Source of the DNA: Hypsibius dujardini
Taxonomy: Eukaryota > Tardigrada > Eutardigrada > Parachela > Hypsibiidae
DNA: 22,164 nucleotides
Assembly: GCA_001579985.1 (NCBI GenBank)
Contig: LRSR01013629.1
Location: forward strand, 1-22,164
Direction: 5' to 3'
How positions within the stretch are numbered: the stretch's first letter is position 1; the number at the start of each line of letters is the position of its first letter. A model generated the notes under the pieces. That model had not been told where the DNA came from. It was given only the letters and a program-made list of their open reading frames with translations, and ran no database searches. Positions 9,127-18,468 of the stretch are shown here, piece by piece. A program made the translations under genes and the position numbers.

Positions 9127-10097
9127 CTAATAGCGTTGGCGGCTGGTTCGTCGACGTCTGTGCTGCTGACAAAAAAAATGTGATTTCTTATGTAACTGTG
9201 GAACGGCTAAAGGCTATCCAGTTTCACCGGTTTCACCGGTAATTGCATTAGTATTTCGGACGTCACGACCGTAACAGTTGGTATACCCAATAGGTTACCC
9301 TACTGAATGACCTGTGACGTAACCTGTTTGGTACCACTGGTTATTAAGTTCAAACGTTGGTAATGCAAATTCCAAAGCCAGTGCGTTAACTTAATCCCGA
9401 CACGTTTGCTACCAAACGTCAAAAAATTGGTAACCAGAAGATCCGAATAGGCAATATACTAAGTAAATACCGAACAGTACCGAATAGTAACCGAGCCCTG
9501 AGTCCATGGGAGCAGCCCAGGGAGATTGGTAGCCATGGGTAACCATCTGGTAATCCAATGCTAGCCAAGATCTTCCCGCCCCCTTTCTCTTCTAGAATAC
9601 TTAGTGCGAGCAGGCACAATCAGGTGCGGTAGGCCTACTTACACGACGACGATGCGAGCGCCTCCCCTTACGCCCCTGCGAGTGCGATCGGGATCGGCGA
9701 CCTCCACGTCGGGATTGTCGTCGGCGACCTCCCTATATATACATATATATATAAGCATCAATTAGAATATATTTTGGCTTTATATGGAATCAATTCCGCC
9801 TAAAACTACTAAGCCCAAAAACTTACACGGCGAGAACGACGCTGTAAAAAAAACGTAAAAAAATATCAGCAAAAGCCAGCCAAACATCTAAGCGGAGCTC
9901 TAAGTGGACTTACGTAAGACCGAGATCGAGAGCGTCGTTCGCGGCGGCTCTGGCGGTGAGATCGTCGACGGGAACGACTTCCCTTAAGTGAGGAAAAATT
10001 ATACAAAATTTAGCTAAGTAAGAATATTTTGTTTTGGAATTTCGGAAGAAAAGGGTGAGGGCCGATTACTTACTCTTCGACTACGTCTACGCGACAT
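9127..10097 (-). CDS. protamine-like sperm nuclear basic protein, 5 exons with a 15-nt microexon
   Basis: Five minus-strand exons join in phase 0: 10097-10074 (MSRRRSRR), 9982-9914 (begins GSRSRRRSHRQSRRERR), 9841-9827 (RRSRR, 15 nt), 9732-9643 (begins GGRRRQSRRGGRRSRSHS) and 9165-9127 (ends TSRQRY, then TAG). Four donors match GTAAG and acceptors are AAG, TACAG, ATAG and GTCAG; introns are about 91, 72, 94 and 477 bp. The 78-residue product has about 40 Arg and 16 Ser, no Cys and a single Lys, with SR/RS dipeptides. That composition, the size and the Arg-rich tail ending in Tyr fit protamines, which replace histones in sperm nuclei. An in-frame TAA 9 nt upstream of ATG fixes the start. The main alternative is a tiny SR-type protein, but no RRM or other domain is present. 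The function is inferred from composition; the splice structure is read directly. Confidence 0.75.
9220..9560. repeat. GGTAAC-rich foldback region inside intron 4 of the protamine-like gene
   Basis: The 477-bp intron is packed with GGTAAC/GGTAAT/GTTACC and GGTACC-like words in both orientations. Segments at about 9339-9372 and 9408-9444 form an imperfect inverted repeat (CTGGTTA...CAAACGTTGGTA against its complement). It is probably an old MITE or foldback insertion, which would explain why this intron is five times longer than the other three. One word, GTAGCCATGGGTAAC at 9529-9543, fits the RFX X-box consensus exactly. Confidence 0.45.
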
Positions 10098-10229
10098 GCT
10101 GGCTTAGTGTTAGATACGACAGAGGAAAAACGGGCTGTGGCTGAGTATGGAGTACAACAAATGCGACCTGATCGGTAGGGAACCCAAACTACGACTGGCT
10201 GGTCCGCCCGACTGAGAGACCCTAGTAAT

Positions 10230-10259
10230 CTTGGCAACCGGGGAGAGCTAGTTGCCAAG
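10230..10259. promoter_or_regulatory. 9-bp perfect stem-loop carrying GGCAAC/GTTGCC upstream of the protamine-like gene
   Basis: CTTGGCAAC at 10230-10238 and GTTGCCAAG at 10251-10259 are exact reverse complements across 12 nt. The position is 133-162 bp upstream of the protamine-like ATG on the minus strand. GGCAAC/GTTGCC are RFX half-sites, but their order and spacing are the reverse of a standard X-box. It could be a promoter element or a 5' UTR hairpin; the transcription start is unknown. Confidence 0.35.
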
Positions 10260-11136
10260 AGGCTCAAGCTCTTGTAATGGGTTAGCACGCGTGAAATACA
10301 GCTGGAAAACGTGACTTTGTAAGTGACAAGACAATAGCGCGGTTCCGATTCAGATGAGTACTGTGTCGGTTTGACCGTTCCTGGATCAGGACCAACAGCT
10401 TTGTCGATGTGAATCTTGCCAATAAGTCTGGGTATATGAACAAGACTTTGTAAAAGGTTAAGAGAACGGACGGGACATGTTTCATTTAAAACGGGAATTC
10501 AACCAATATTTCAATTTCGATATGTATACTAACATACGGAGGAGAAGCTTGCGAAGTTAGAAAATTATTCACCCGGTTCAACTGCTGAGAAGTACTAGCT
10601 TTTAATACCAATCAGCAGGGAGAATTCGTACTTTTCAAATGATAGATTCAAACTGTTTCTGCATAGGCAACAAGTAGAGAGTATTTCCTTGTAAAGAATC
10701 CCTAAAAAAACTTTTCCCATACCAAAAAGGACACATACTGTAGCTCCACATTCAGTGATGTCAGACAAACCTTCCCACTAAGACTCAGCGGTTTTTAATG
10801 CACAGTTTGGCCTTGTTGATGTACAACATTGGATTGGTTATTGATTGAGAAAGACATATTATTTACACCTCCATTCGTTCTCGTTTGAAACATTGAGACA
10901 TTAACGTTTATTGGATCTTTTTTTCTGATCTAACTAAAAGGTAGCACTTGGCAAGTGGAAATGAGTACAAACAGTTAAACCAAAATTCCTATTAAAAGGA
11001 AAGCTAAATAGACAGACTACAGAAAAGACCGAGTATTCTAGCGTGCAAGGTGCGAAAGAGCGAAACGGAGTGCGAGCAGGTAGAACGAAGAGTCGAATAG
11101 TCAAACGGAGAGCCGACGGAGCCGAAACGGAGCACA
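10260..11136. other. intergenic, no gene recognised
   Basis: Open frames on the minus strand (10282-10485, 10934-11264) show no domain or splice-consistent pattern. Between 11040 and 11135 the + strand is purine-rich with the word CGGAG repeated four times. Confidence 0.4.
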
Positions 11137-11283
11137 ATGTCGGGAAGTTTTGCGTTGTGGCGAATGATTGTATTGTTGAGAGAAAAGAAATCGCTGACTG
11201 AAGCTACCTTGTGTAAAGTAATGAGGATTGAATTAAAGCCCGCAGGCATAACCGAAGTCATCAAGAGGGATAACGGATATTAA
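11137..11283 (+). CDS. possible small ORF, 48 aa, unknown
   Basis: ATG at 11137 (context ACAATGT) opens a 48-codon frame ending TAA at 11281-11283. It includes LREKKSLTEATLCKVMRIEL and KPAGITEVIKRDNGY. The amphipathic, charged composition looks more protein-like than most short frames nearby, but I recognise no family and see no signal peptide or membrane segment. It starts about 480 bp before the DCX gene and could be an upstream exon, a small gene or chance. Confidence 0.2.
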   Translation: MSGSFALWRMIVLLREKKSLTEATLCKVMRIELKPAGITEVIKRDNGY

Positions 11284-11613
11284 GGTTCCACGTACAAAGT
11301 ACGCATGGAGATATTTTACCTGCCAAAAAATCTTAAACATAAATTTCGGCTAGGTAAATTGTTTAAGGTGTGTAAAGTTTCCATGGTCGCGACAGCAGAC
11401 GTTGACCACCAGCGGGTGCCTCATTCTATCTGGAAGGCCTCGTAATATATTCCTCACACCGTTTAAATACCATTTCTACGACATAGACACGTAGAACAAG
11501 CAGCATCTACTACTTTGTAATAAAAAACAAACAGTCCTTCGTCTGAACAACACCTCTCTGCAATAACAATTCAAAATATACTTCTCTCATATTCTCATCG
11601 GGAAAGGCAAACA

Positions 11614-14600
11614 ATGCCAGCGTACACTGCTCCGGATACTATTTTTTCATCCCCTCACAAGACATGCGGCAGCCTGTCCGACAATTCGTGCTTCAGCGAT
11701 GACCTTAACACTGACTCACCGGACATTCTCAGCCAGATTACCAGCCATGCCTCTCTGACTCTAAGCCGGGTCTATGGAGTACAATCTCAGCAACTTTCCG
11801 ACAACCATTTAGTCATGATACCTGTTTCAGAAGGCTCTCCGAAAAAGCCGCTTAAAACAATACAAAATGATGATGATGAGGAACACAACAAACGCCCGCT
11901 CCCCTCGGCTCCGCCCCTTTCGAACCACGAGTCGCCTCCAAATAATATAGACAAGAAGGGGCGAAGAATTGGTGGGAAAAACCAACAAGAACTGCAGAAG
12001 CAGGCGGAGGATATTGTGAGGAATCTCATAGCGCCGCAGTCGCAAGTTAGAACGAAAGATGCGCCCATTGTGGCTGAACGTGGTGGTTCCTTAGCGGGAT
12101 CGCATAGCGTCTCGCATCCGATGGAAGAATCGCAAGTTTCGAAGAACCAATTCTTGAGGATTGCCAGCCCTGGGTTGCGGCTCAACGAGGCGGAATTCCT
12201 GCCGACCAACTCAGTAGTTGTGGAGGAGTTTCATCAGCTCTCGAGTGCATTGTATGCGGTACCTGGACCTCCCCATCATTGTGAGCCAATCTGTTAGGAA
12301 TAAAATATTCTAATTAGCAAGGAAACAAATTCAATTAGTCGATTGATTAATGTTTTAAAAAGTTAAAATCTTTGATTGAGGATTTCTACTTCGGTCTGTT
12401 TCACTGATTAACAGCTTTGAATTTAGGTTTAGTCGACATTAATGGACTAATTCTAATTTCATTTATTTGTATTATAGTTCAGTCTAGTTCTTGTTTGAAA
12501 CAATTGCCGTTGTAACCCTCAAATATCGCAGGAATTTTGACGCTGTCGTTGCCATAATTCCTGAGAATGTTACTTAAGTACTTACTTACTTACTTAAGTA
12601 AATTGAAACCCAGAAAATAAATTTCCGAAAAACGGAGAGCAACTATTACCGCCCCACAAAACCTCACATAGGATTCCAGCCCTTTTCAGCCCTTGTTGAG
12701 CATTTGCTAGACCTTCCCAACGACTTTTATGACCACAACGCTCCGATACATTACTTGACTGCTGCAGTCTGTGACGTATTCCATCATGAATTCGAACCAG
12801 AGGCTGTTCAGCAAGGAGAGGCTTTTCGGAGCTCGATCAATACCAAATGGACGGACCCGGGCTTGACGGACTCCACGATGTCCTTAGCGGCCGCCAGTTC
12901 ACCGAGCGGTCAGTCCGTCCAGCCAAAACCGCCGGTCGAGCTCATCAGGCCGTCTCCGGCTGCGGAAGAGGCTTGGCCGACTCCGACTGTTGTACCGGAA
13001 ATCTTAAAGAAACCGGAGGATTCTCCGGTGGAGCGAAAAGACGGCCCGACCAGAAAGCCGAAAGACCTTCCGTCTCCACCAGGTGTCCTAAATGTAAAAA
13101 CCTCGCGGACGACGAAAAAATTTGCGAAACTTGTCACCCCGCATGATGAACATCCGGAGAAGCGTGCGGAAGTTCTTTCAAGAAAGCCGGTGACTCGTCC
13201 GCTCGGTCCTGAAGGTGAAGCGAAGGCTCAGACGGTCCAGTCTCAGCATCATGGGAGCAAAGGCCGCGATTCGCAGCCGGTGTTGCCGCAGTCGCAGCAC
13301 CGGGTCTCCAACGGTGCTACGAGAACCTTTCAGTCGCCTCCGCTTCTTGCAAAGGGTCAGGACTCGCAGCCAGACCTGCCGCAGTCACAGCATCGTGTGT
13401 CGGACGGTCAGGCGAAGGTCCTCGAGATTCTCCCTACCGCTAAAGCTGAGGTTGAAGTCGTCAAAACAGGGGGAAGAGCCGATTCGAAGCATCGGCAGTT
13501 GGAGGATGGGTCGCGGACACGTTCACAACTGCGTCGTTTGAGGGGCCGCATATCGGAGCTGAAGATACCACACCGTGGCTCACAGGTATAGTTTTTAATG
13601 TTTATTTCTCGGCTGATGCATCAAGAATAAATTATCACTTTGTTCTGTAATTTTTTTTAAATTAGTTACTGTACTGCCACGATTTTAAGGGTGGGTTTTT
13701 TGCCCTACAAGTAAATTACTGAACCCCCGGTCCAACTTGTGTTCACTGGTTTCACTGCGCTTTCGGCGGGCCTTAGTCGGCCGTGGATGAACGGAAGTGA
13801 ATCCGTGACGTCATGTACAGTCTATCAGGGGTGGGTGGGGCTAAACCCACCCTTAAAATCGTGGCAGTAAAGTACGTAATTTTACAATTAATTGAACAAA
13901 CGTAGGCAACTACAGATAGAATTGCGTCTAATGCTGTATTTTAATAATGTTCTAGAATGATAACCTTTCATTTATATCCTTTATCTTAGATAATGTGTTA
14001 CTTATAATGAAAAAATATTAAAATATTAAGATAAAAGATCATTTGAAATAGTTGATATACGAAATGGTATTCGCAAGTTTTTCCTTTAATTATCATGCAA
14101 ATACTACTGCACTGGTAGGGCAAGGACGCCAGCGCTGACGGCGAACCGAAGGCCCAAATACCGCATCCGCCATCTGAACCTAAAGTCGAACGCAAATCGG
14201 ACAGCGAGTCCAACCAGCGACACCGTGACTCTGCAGATCCGCCCCAGGCGGTTCTCGTGCCCACCGCGCACCAACGTCACTGCTTTGCTAAAGAGGCTCG
14301 ACCGAAACTCTGCAATGACGCGGCTCTCCACTCTGCATCCAAAAAGAAAAGCGGTCAACCGGACGGTTCGGTCAACCAGAAAAAGGATCAACGCGAAGAA
14401 CCACGTGGCCGTCAAGAACCTTCGGGTAGAAAGCCCAAAGAATCCGGCGGGAACCCCAAAAAGGCCGGCGACGACGGCAGAAAAGGTTCCGAACGCAGTT
14501 CGAAGTCGTCACGTGATTATCCACCAATGACGGATGCGCCGACAGTCTCGCAGTCTCTCTCGCAGCGGACGTCGGAGGCAAGTACCTTGGATCGGGATTA

Positions 14601-15881
14601 CACTTTTCATAAGAGTCGTGTCTGGCCGGGTATTGTCACGATGAGTCTGGAGAGGACCTTGCCTCAGGCCAAGAAGATGGTCATCTTTAACAATGAGAAC
14701 CCGACGGGGGCGGGGCATAAGTTTGTCCTGTCGAATCACGCTTACCACAACTGGGACCAGGTGTTGGATGACTGGACCATGAGGGTGCAGCCGTCTTCGT
14801 CTGGTTTGTGTGTGTGTGTGGATCAATGCCTCTGCCATTGACCAGGTTTTTAAACTTATGACCCCTATATTTTTTATTACAGGGTGTTTTGGTATGTCGG
14901 AGCGAAACATTGCATCCACTCATTGGGAAGCGACTATTTGATGATGCAATGCCAATTGAGTAATCCAATGCAACGATGGGATTATAATTTCTTTCTTGAC
15001 TAACATTTATTTTGTCTCGATGATTAAACAGGGTGTTTCGTAATGGTGATGTCATCTGCTCATCCATCAGAGTCATGCTTAAAGGATACGATCTGTACAA
15101 CATGGATCGGGTGATGGATGCGATTGGTCAGAAAGTTAGACCTACGAATGGCGGAGTGAGAAGGTTAAGCGAATGTTTGCACTTATCAGTAGCAATTTTG
15201 CTGGGAATTGTTTAATAATATCCAGGCACAGGCAGAGGTACAGGTACAGACACAAACACAGAGACAGACACAAACACAGACACAGACACAGACAGGCCCA
15301 GGAAACGTTTCAGACACAGTTGCAGGCAACGATCTACATAGAAATAAACACAAACCAATAAACAGGATTTTATTAGATTTATTCATGTTTGCAGTTTGAT
15401 GACGCTTACCGGCAAGCCAATTAATCATGTAAAGGACCTAGTTCCAAGCGGTTTCTACGTCGCCCTCGGTTTTGTTGAACGGTTTATCAAAGACGTTCAG
15501 TATCGCGTGAATGGTGCTCACGAGGAGTTCATCAAGCCCATCATTCGACCAAACATTCAAAAACGAATCTTTAGAGCTCCAGCCCGCGACGTTCGGCAGT
15601 ATCCCATTAGCAACCTTCTCCAAATGTCTGACACTTCCCTCGTTAATCACGGCTTCCTCCCTAAGAAATGGAAAAAATCCCTCGCAACGTCCGTTCACTC
15701 TTCACTCGAGGTGGGGCACAGCGGGCCGGATTATGTGAGCCCTGATAGTCAAACCAGTATCGTTGAACCCTCTACTAAAGCGCCTGTTAATGATTTAATC
15801 ACCGAAACTGTACATGAAGTAGCGCGTGAGCTGGAAAGGAGCGTTCATGAAATGAAGAGCCTTAATGAAATCCAAATTTGA
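11614..15881 (+). CDS. doublecortin-domain protein, DCDC2-like, with long disordered N-terminus (5 exons)
   Basis: Exons 11614-12280, 12690-13585, 14119 to about 14807 or 14813, 15032-15163 and 15395-15881 (TGA) join in matching phases (1, 0, 2, 2) into about 958 residues. Residues 1 to about 700 are Pro/Ser/Lys/Glu-rich and look disordered; exon 2 holds a tandem repeat around DSQPxLPQSQHRVSxG. Exon 3 ends in the first half of a DCX repeat (KKMVIFNNENPTGAGHKFVL, NWDQVLDDW). Exons 4-5 carry a complete second repeat: VFRNGDVICSSIRVML, then LMTLTGKPIN and GFYVALGFVERF. A hydrophilic tail with a short helical end (VHEVARELERSVHEM) follows. DCX repeats bind microtubules; the DCDC2 branch localises to cilia and sperm tails. 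The second half of repeat 1 (the VRKLYTP part) was not found, and the exon 3 donor lies in a TG repeat, so that joint is the weakest. Start context ACAATGC is good. Confidence 0.8.
12281..12304 (+). promoter_or_regulatory. intron 1 donor with read-through stop and AATAAA: possible short isoform
   Basis: Exon 1 of the first DCX gene ends at a GTGAGC donor at 12281. If it is not spliced, translation stops 14 nt later at TAG (12295-12297), and AATAAA follows at once (12299-12304). This layout could yield a 227-residue product made only of the disordered N-terminus. Splicing gives a codon-perfect joint to 12690, so I prefer the long form. Confidence 0.35.
12571..12600. repeat. TTAC/TTAAGTA short tandem and palindromic repeat
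   Basis: TACTTAAGTA at 12571-12580 and 12591-12600 flank ACTTACTT units, making a near-perfect palindrome of tetranucleotide units in intron 1 of the DCX gene, about 90 bp before the acceptor. Confidence 0.7.
13667..13874. mobile_element. 208-bp MITE with 32-bp terminal inverted repeats (intron 2 of the DCX gene)
   Basis: The left end TACTGTACTGCCACGATTTT (continuing AAGGGTGGGTTT, 13667-13698) matches the reverse complement of the right end 13843-13874 at 31 of 32 positions. The ends sit on TA dinucleotides, so a TA target duplication as in Tc1/mariner-type elements is plausible, either at 13667/13873 or 5 bp further in. The 144-bp centre is GC-richer and encodes nothing. The near-identical ends suggest a fairly young, non-autonomous DNA transposon. 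It sits wholly inside the intron and does not touch splice sites. Confidence 0.85.
14807..14820 (+). repeat. (TG)7 run at the exon 3 donor of the DCX gene
   Basis: Seven TG units follow the codons for PSSSG, exactly where the first DCX repeat should continue. Any GT in the run can act as a donor, and two of them (after 14807 or 14813) restore phase 2 for joining to 15032. The run may mark the edge of the sequence loss that removed the second half of the repeat. Confidence 0.6.
15223..15300. repeat. CAGACA/CAGGCA imperfect microsatellite in intron 4 of the DCX gene
   Basis: Hexamers of the type CAGACA, CAAACA and CAGGTA repeat for about 78 bp, degenerate on the left and regular on the right. 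A near-palindrome GTTGCAGGCAAC follows at about 15319-15330. Confidence 0.85.
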
Positions 15882-16119
15882 TTGGCAGTAAAACTTTCAA
15901 CTCGTTAAGGTGCAACAAGCGTGTTCACTACATTGGAATTTCTGAAACGGGATCACAATTTATTCTTTCTCTCTACAAGTGTAACGGCGGCCTACCGGCT
16001 GCCGAGACTTGACAACTTAGGAAAGTCGTAATTTGAATTAAAGATCGCTGCTCGTTTATTGAAAGCAATAAGCTCGAAGCGTCAACCGGGCTTGGCAAGG
16101 ACTATAAGGGAAATAATTT

Positions 16120-16228
16120 GGAATATTGTACACCCCCACGATTTTTATGGTGCTAGGGGAGGGGTGACAAATTTCTTGGTACTGTAACCCGTAGGGGACG
16201 GGAAAAATCAGTGGCGCTGTTATATTCC
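16120..16228. repeat. 109-bp decayed MITE-like inverted repeat
   Basis: GGAATAT at 16120-16126 opens an arm containing CCACGATTTTT. The other end is ATATTCC at 16222-16228, and its complement carries GCGCCACTGATTTTT at the same offset. The arms agree over GGAATAT, CCAC and GATTTTT with small gaps. The word CCACGATTTTTATGG resembles CCACGATTTTAAGGG in the ends of the MITE at 13667-13874, so it may be an older relative. Confidence 0.5.
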
Positions 16229-16766
16229 GCATTAGGAATTACCAGAGATATCTGTAGACTTCTAGGACAACGCAAAACTAGCCGAATATCTGGGTGGTAA
16301 CACTAGTAGTCAAATGACTCTGACCGAAGTGGGGGCTTACAATTTTCACGAGCCTGCTGCCATGACCCGAATTTGACAACATCTGTAATCGGACGGAGCC
16401 CGCGTTGCATATCGACATGTGATTAGGAAACCCTTATTAGTACTTTTAGGTTCCGGTATGCACCCGGGTGAGCGCTCTGTTCTTGTGCGGGAGGGCCACC
16501 GGTAAGCTTGCTGAACATGCCCAGGTTGCAACTTGTGTCTGGCCATAATCGGGTCACCACTAACGTTCTGTTTGTGCCTGATTTACCATTAGATTCTCCG
16601 ATTAGGCTCGGGTCATCTAAATGCGCTTTGTCATGCGTGAGTCACGTCACGGCGATGTTTTGCGATGTTGTTTTAAAAAAAGCGGTTCATTTCTACCCGG
16701 ATCAGTATTAGGATCATTATTCGAAGCACATTTCCAAGCGGGAGAAATATGGTTTCACGGTTTCAG

Positions 16767-16937
16767 TTAAGTTTCATGTTAAAGTTAAACGCAATTTCTA
16801 TCCGTTTAATGATGCCAGTTTTGTTGTAATTAAAACTTAGTGTTAATGTCGAAGTCTAAGTTTAAGTTTCATAACAAAATTAAAGTCGAACCCTTTTCGG
16901 TTTAATGATGTCACTTGAGCTATAGTTTAAACTTTTT
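16767..16937. repeat. diverged tandem duplication, period 95 bp
   Basis: TTAAGTTTCAT at 16767 and again at 16862 each lead, 26-27 bp later, into GTTTAATGATG followed by a TTAAAAC/TTTAAAC block. The two copies differ at many sites. Further TTAAA-rich words continue to about 17030. It is non-coding and AT-rich. Confidence 0.6.
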
Positions 16938-18468
16938 AATTGTAGGAAGGTAGACATTAAAATTAAATAAACTAAAGATATTTACGGTTGAACGTGGAAA
17001 CTTAGAATGAACATTAAACTTTAAACTTCTCAATCGAAAGCTCACTGGCCTTGGTTAAAAAGACAATTGTTTTGGATAAATGCCCCTTAGAAACATGAAA
17101 AAAAAACACAGCGATAATACGAGAACAGTGATGATGATACTAGGTATTACGAGAAATGTGTTGAATTCTCATTTCTCAAGCTACCGTGTCACCATAGAGC
17201 TCGGTAATTGTATTTGTACGTGCTTCAGGCAAGTCGGGAAAATCCTAAGCAGTGTCCATGCTTTGTTTTTCACTTTGTGTCATGAAGCTTTAAAATGTGC
17301 AAACTCTTCAACCGATCATACCATCTGAGTATCTCATGGCAAGAGCAGAAGATCGGGGTGTATTTTGCCAGGGCGGGCGGAGTCTCGTGGGTTGCTCTAC
17401 AAAAGCATTTGATTCAGGCAGCTTGACAGGTTGTGGCTACATAATCCACTACGAAAGACGTTCGTTTCTTGCTTCTTGATTTTTATGGGAATAGTGATGT
17501 TCCCGTTCGTTCACTGTATTGCACCTAAGAGTTGCCCGGTCAATAATGGAGTTATGATTCAATTATTTGTTAGAAGGTGAAAGCTAAATTTTATATCTGC
17601 CAACTGAACGCGGAGCTGCTTCAATACACTGCTGAGGAAGCACAATAAACTGGAATCAGTGTGTGGTCAGTTGGACACTGCTCTAACAAAACAATGGATT
17701 GAAAATCGTAATATAATCATTTCTAACCGCTGCGCGCTAAGCTCGCCCTGAGACCGGCTTTGACATGGGCTTAATAACGGCTTCGAACTCTTAATAAAAC
17801 TGGATCTGAAATCATTGGAAATTCCAAAAATTTGAGAAGCCTACATTTGTGTACTTTTTTGACACAGACATAAGGCTTTATACAATTATTCCTAGAAACA
17901 GATTGGACGATAGAAGGGGCGGGCCAGCAAAACTGCGTAGCGATATACCTGGCCGTCACACCGTCACTCAATGCTCATCGCTAGATACGTGTACTGTGTT
18001 TTGTTATATACCCGGTCATGGGGATTTTAGGGCAAGGCACTCATACGAGAATTTCTTCCACGACAAGGGTTTTGTTCCGCCGTTGGTAATTCCGCTGTTC
18101 AAAAAAATATCCTCGCGAGGTTTCGTTTTACACTTTTTGGGTCGTTCGTCATTTTTCCTCACCATTTTCTTCTTCTTTCCTTCACGAGTGTTATAACGTA
18201 AGCATAAATGTTTGTGACGAATCTGATTTTGTTTGAGCACTTTCAACTGAAAGCAGGTGCTTCGCAAACTGCCTCGCAGTGGCCGAAAGATCTATCCTCA
18301 TGGTAACTGTAACAGCTAAAACGATAGCCGGCGCTGAGGACTTCACTACATAAAATTCTTTCCACTCGTTGTGTAGCTGAAAGCTGTACTAATTTCCACG
18401 AGGGATTCCATCAACATCTTCGTCTCACTGCTACATACTTGAACTATTTCCAACTCTGTAATATAAAT

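Larger units (their letters stand above)
15882..18468. other. intergenic between the two DCX genes, repeats but no gene recognised
   Basis: A possible poly(A) signal ATTAAA for the first DCX gene lies at 16037-16042. Beyond it are a MITE-like inverted repeat (16120-16228) and a diverged tandem duplication (16767-16937). A minus-strand frame near 18016-18180 is Lys/Arg-rich (MVRKNDERPKKCKTKPRED) but has no recognisable domain or partner exons. ACATAAAATT at about 18346 is a weak TATA-like word upstream of the second DCX gene. Confidence 0.45.

Noticed and set aside
11787-12209. 140-aa minus-strand open frame
   Set aside because: It is the shadow of exon 1 of the DCX gene, whose + frame joins its neighbour in perfect phase.
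14509-15103. Minus-strand open frames of 136 and 138 aa
   Set aside because: They run antisense to DCX exons and across their introns, with no domain of their own.
15223-15300. CAGACA-type repeat considered as a CRISPR-like or coding repeat
   Set aside because: It is a hexamer microsatellite without spacers and lies inside an intron with good flanking splice sites.
17849-18267. Open frames on both strands upstream of the second DCX gene (115 aa + and 83 aa -)
   Set aside because: They are mutually antisense, low in complexity (Phe-rich on one side, Lys-rich on the other), and no splice-compatible partner was found.
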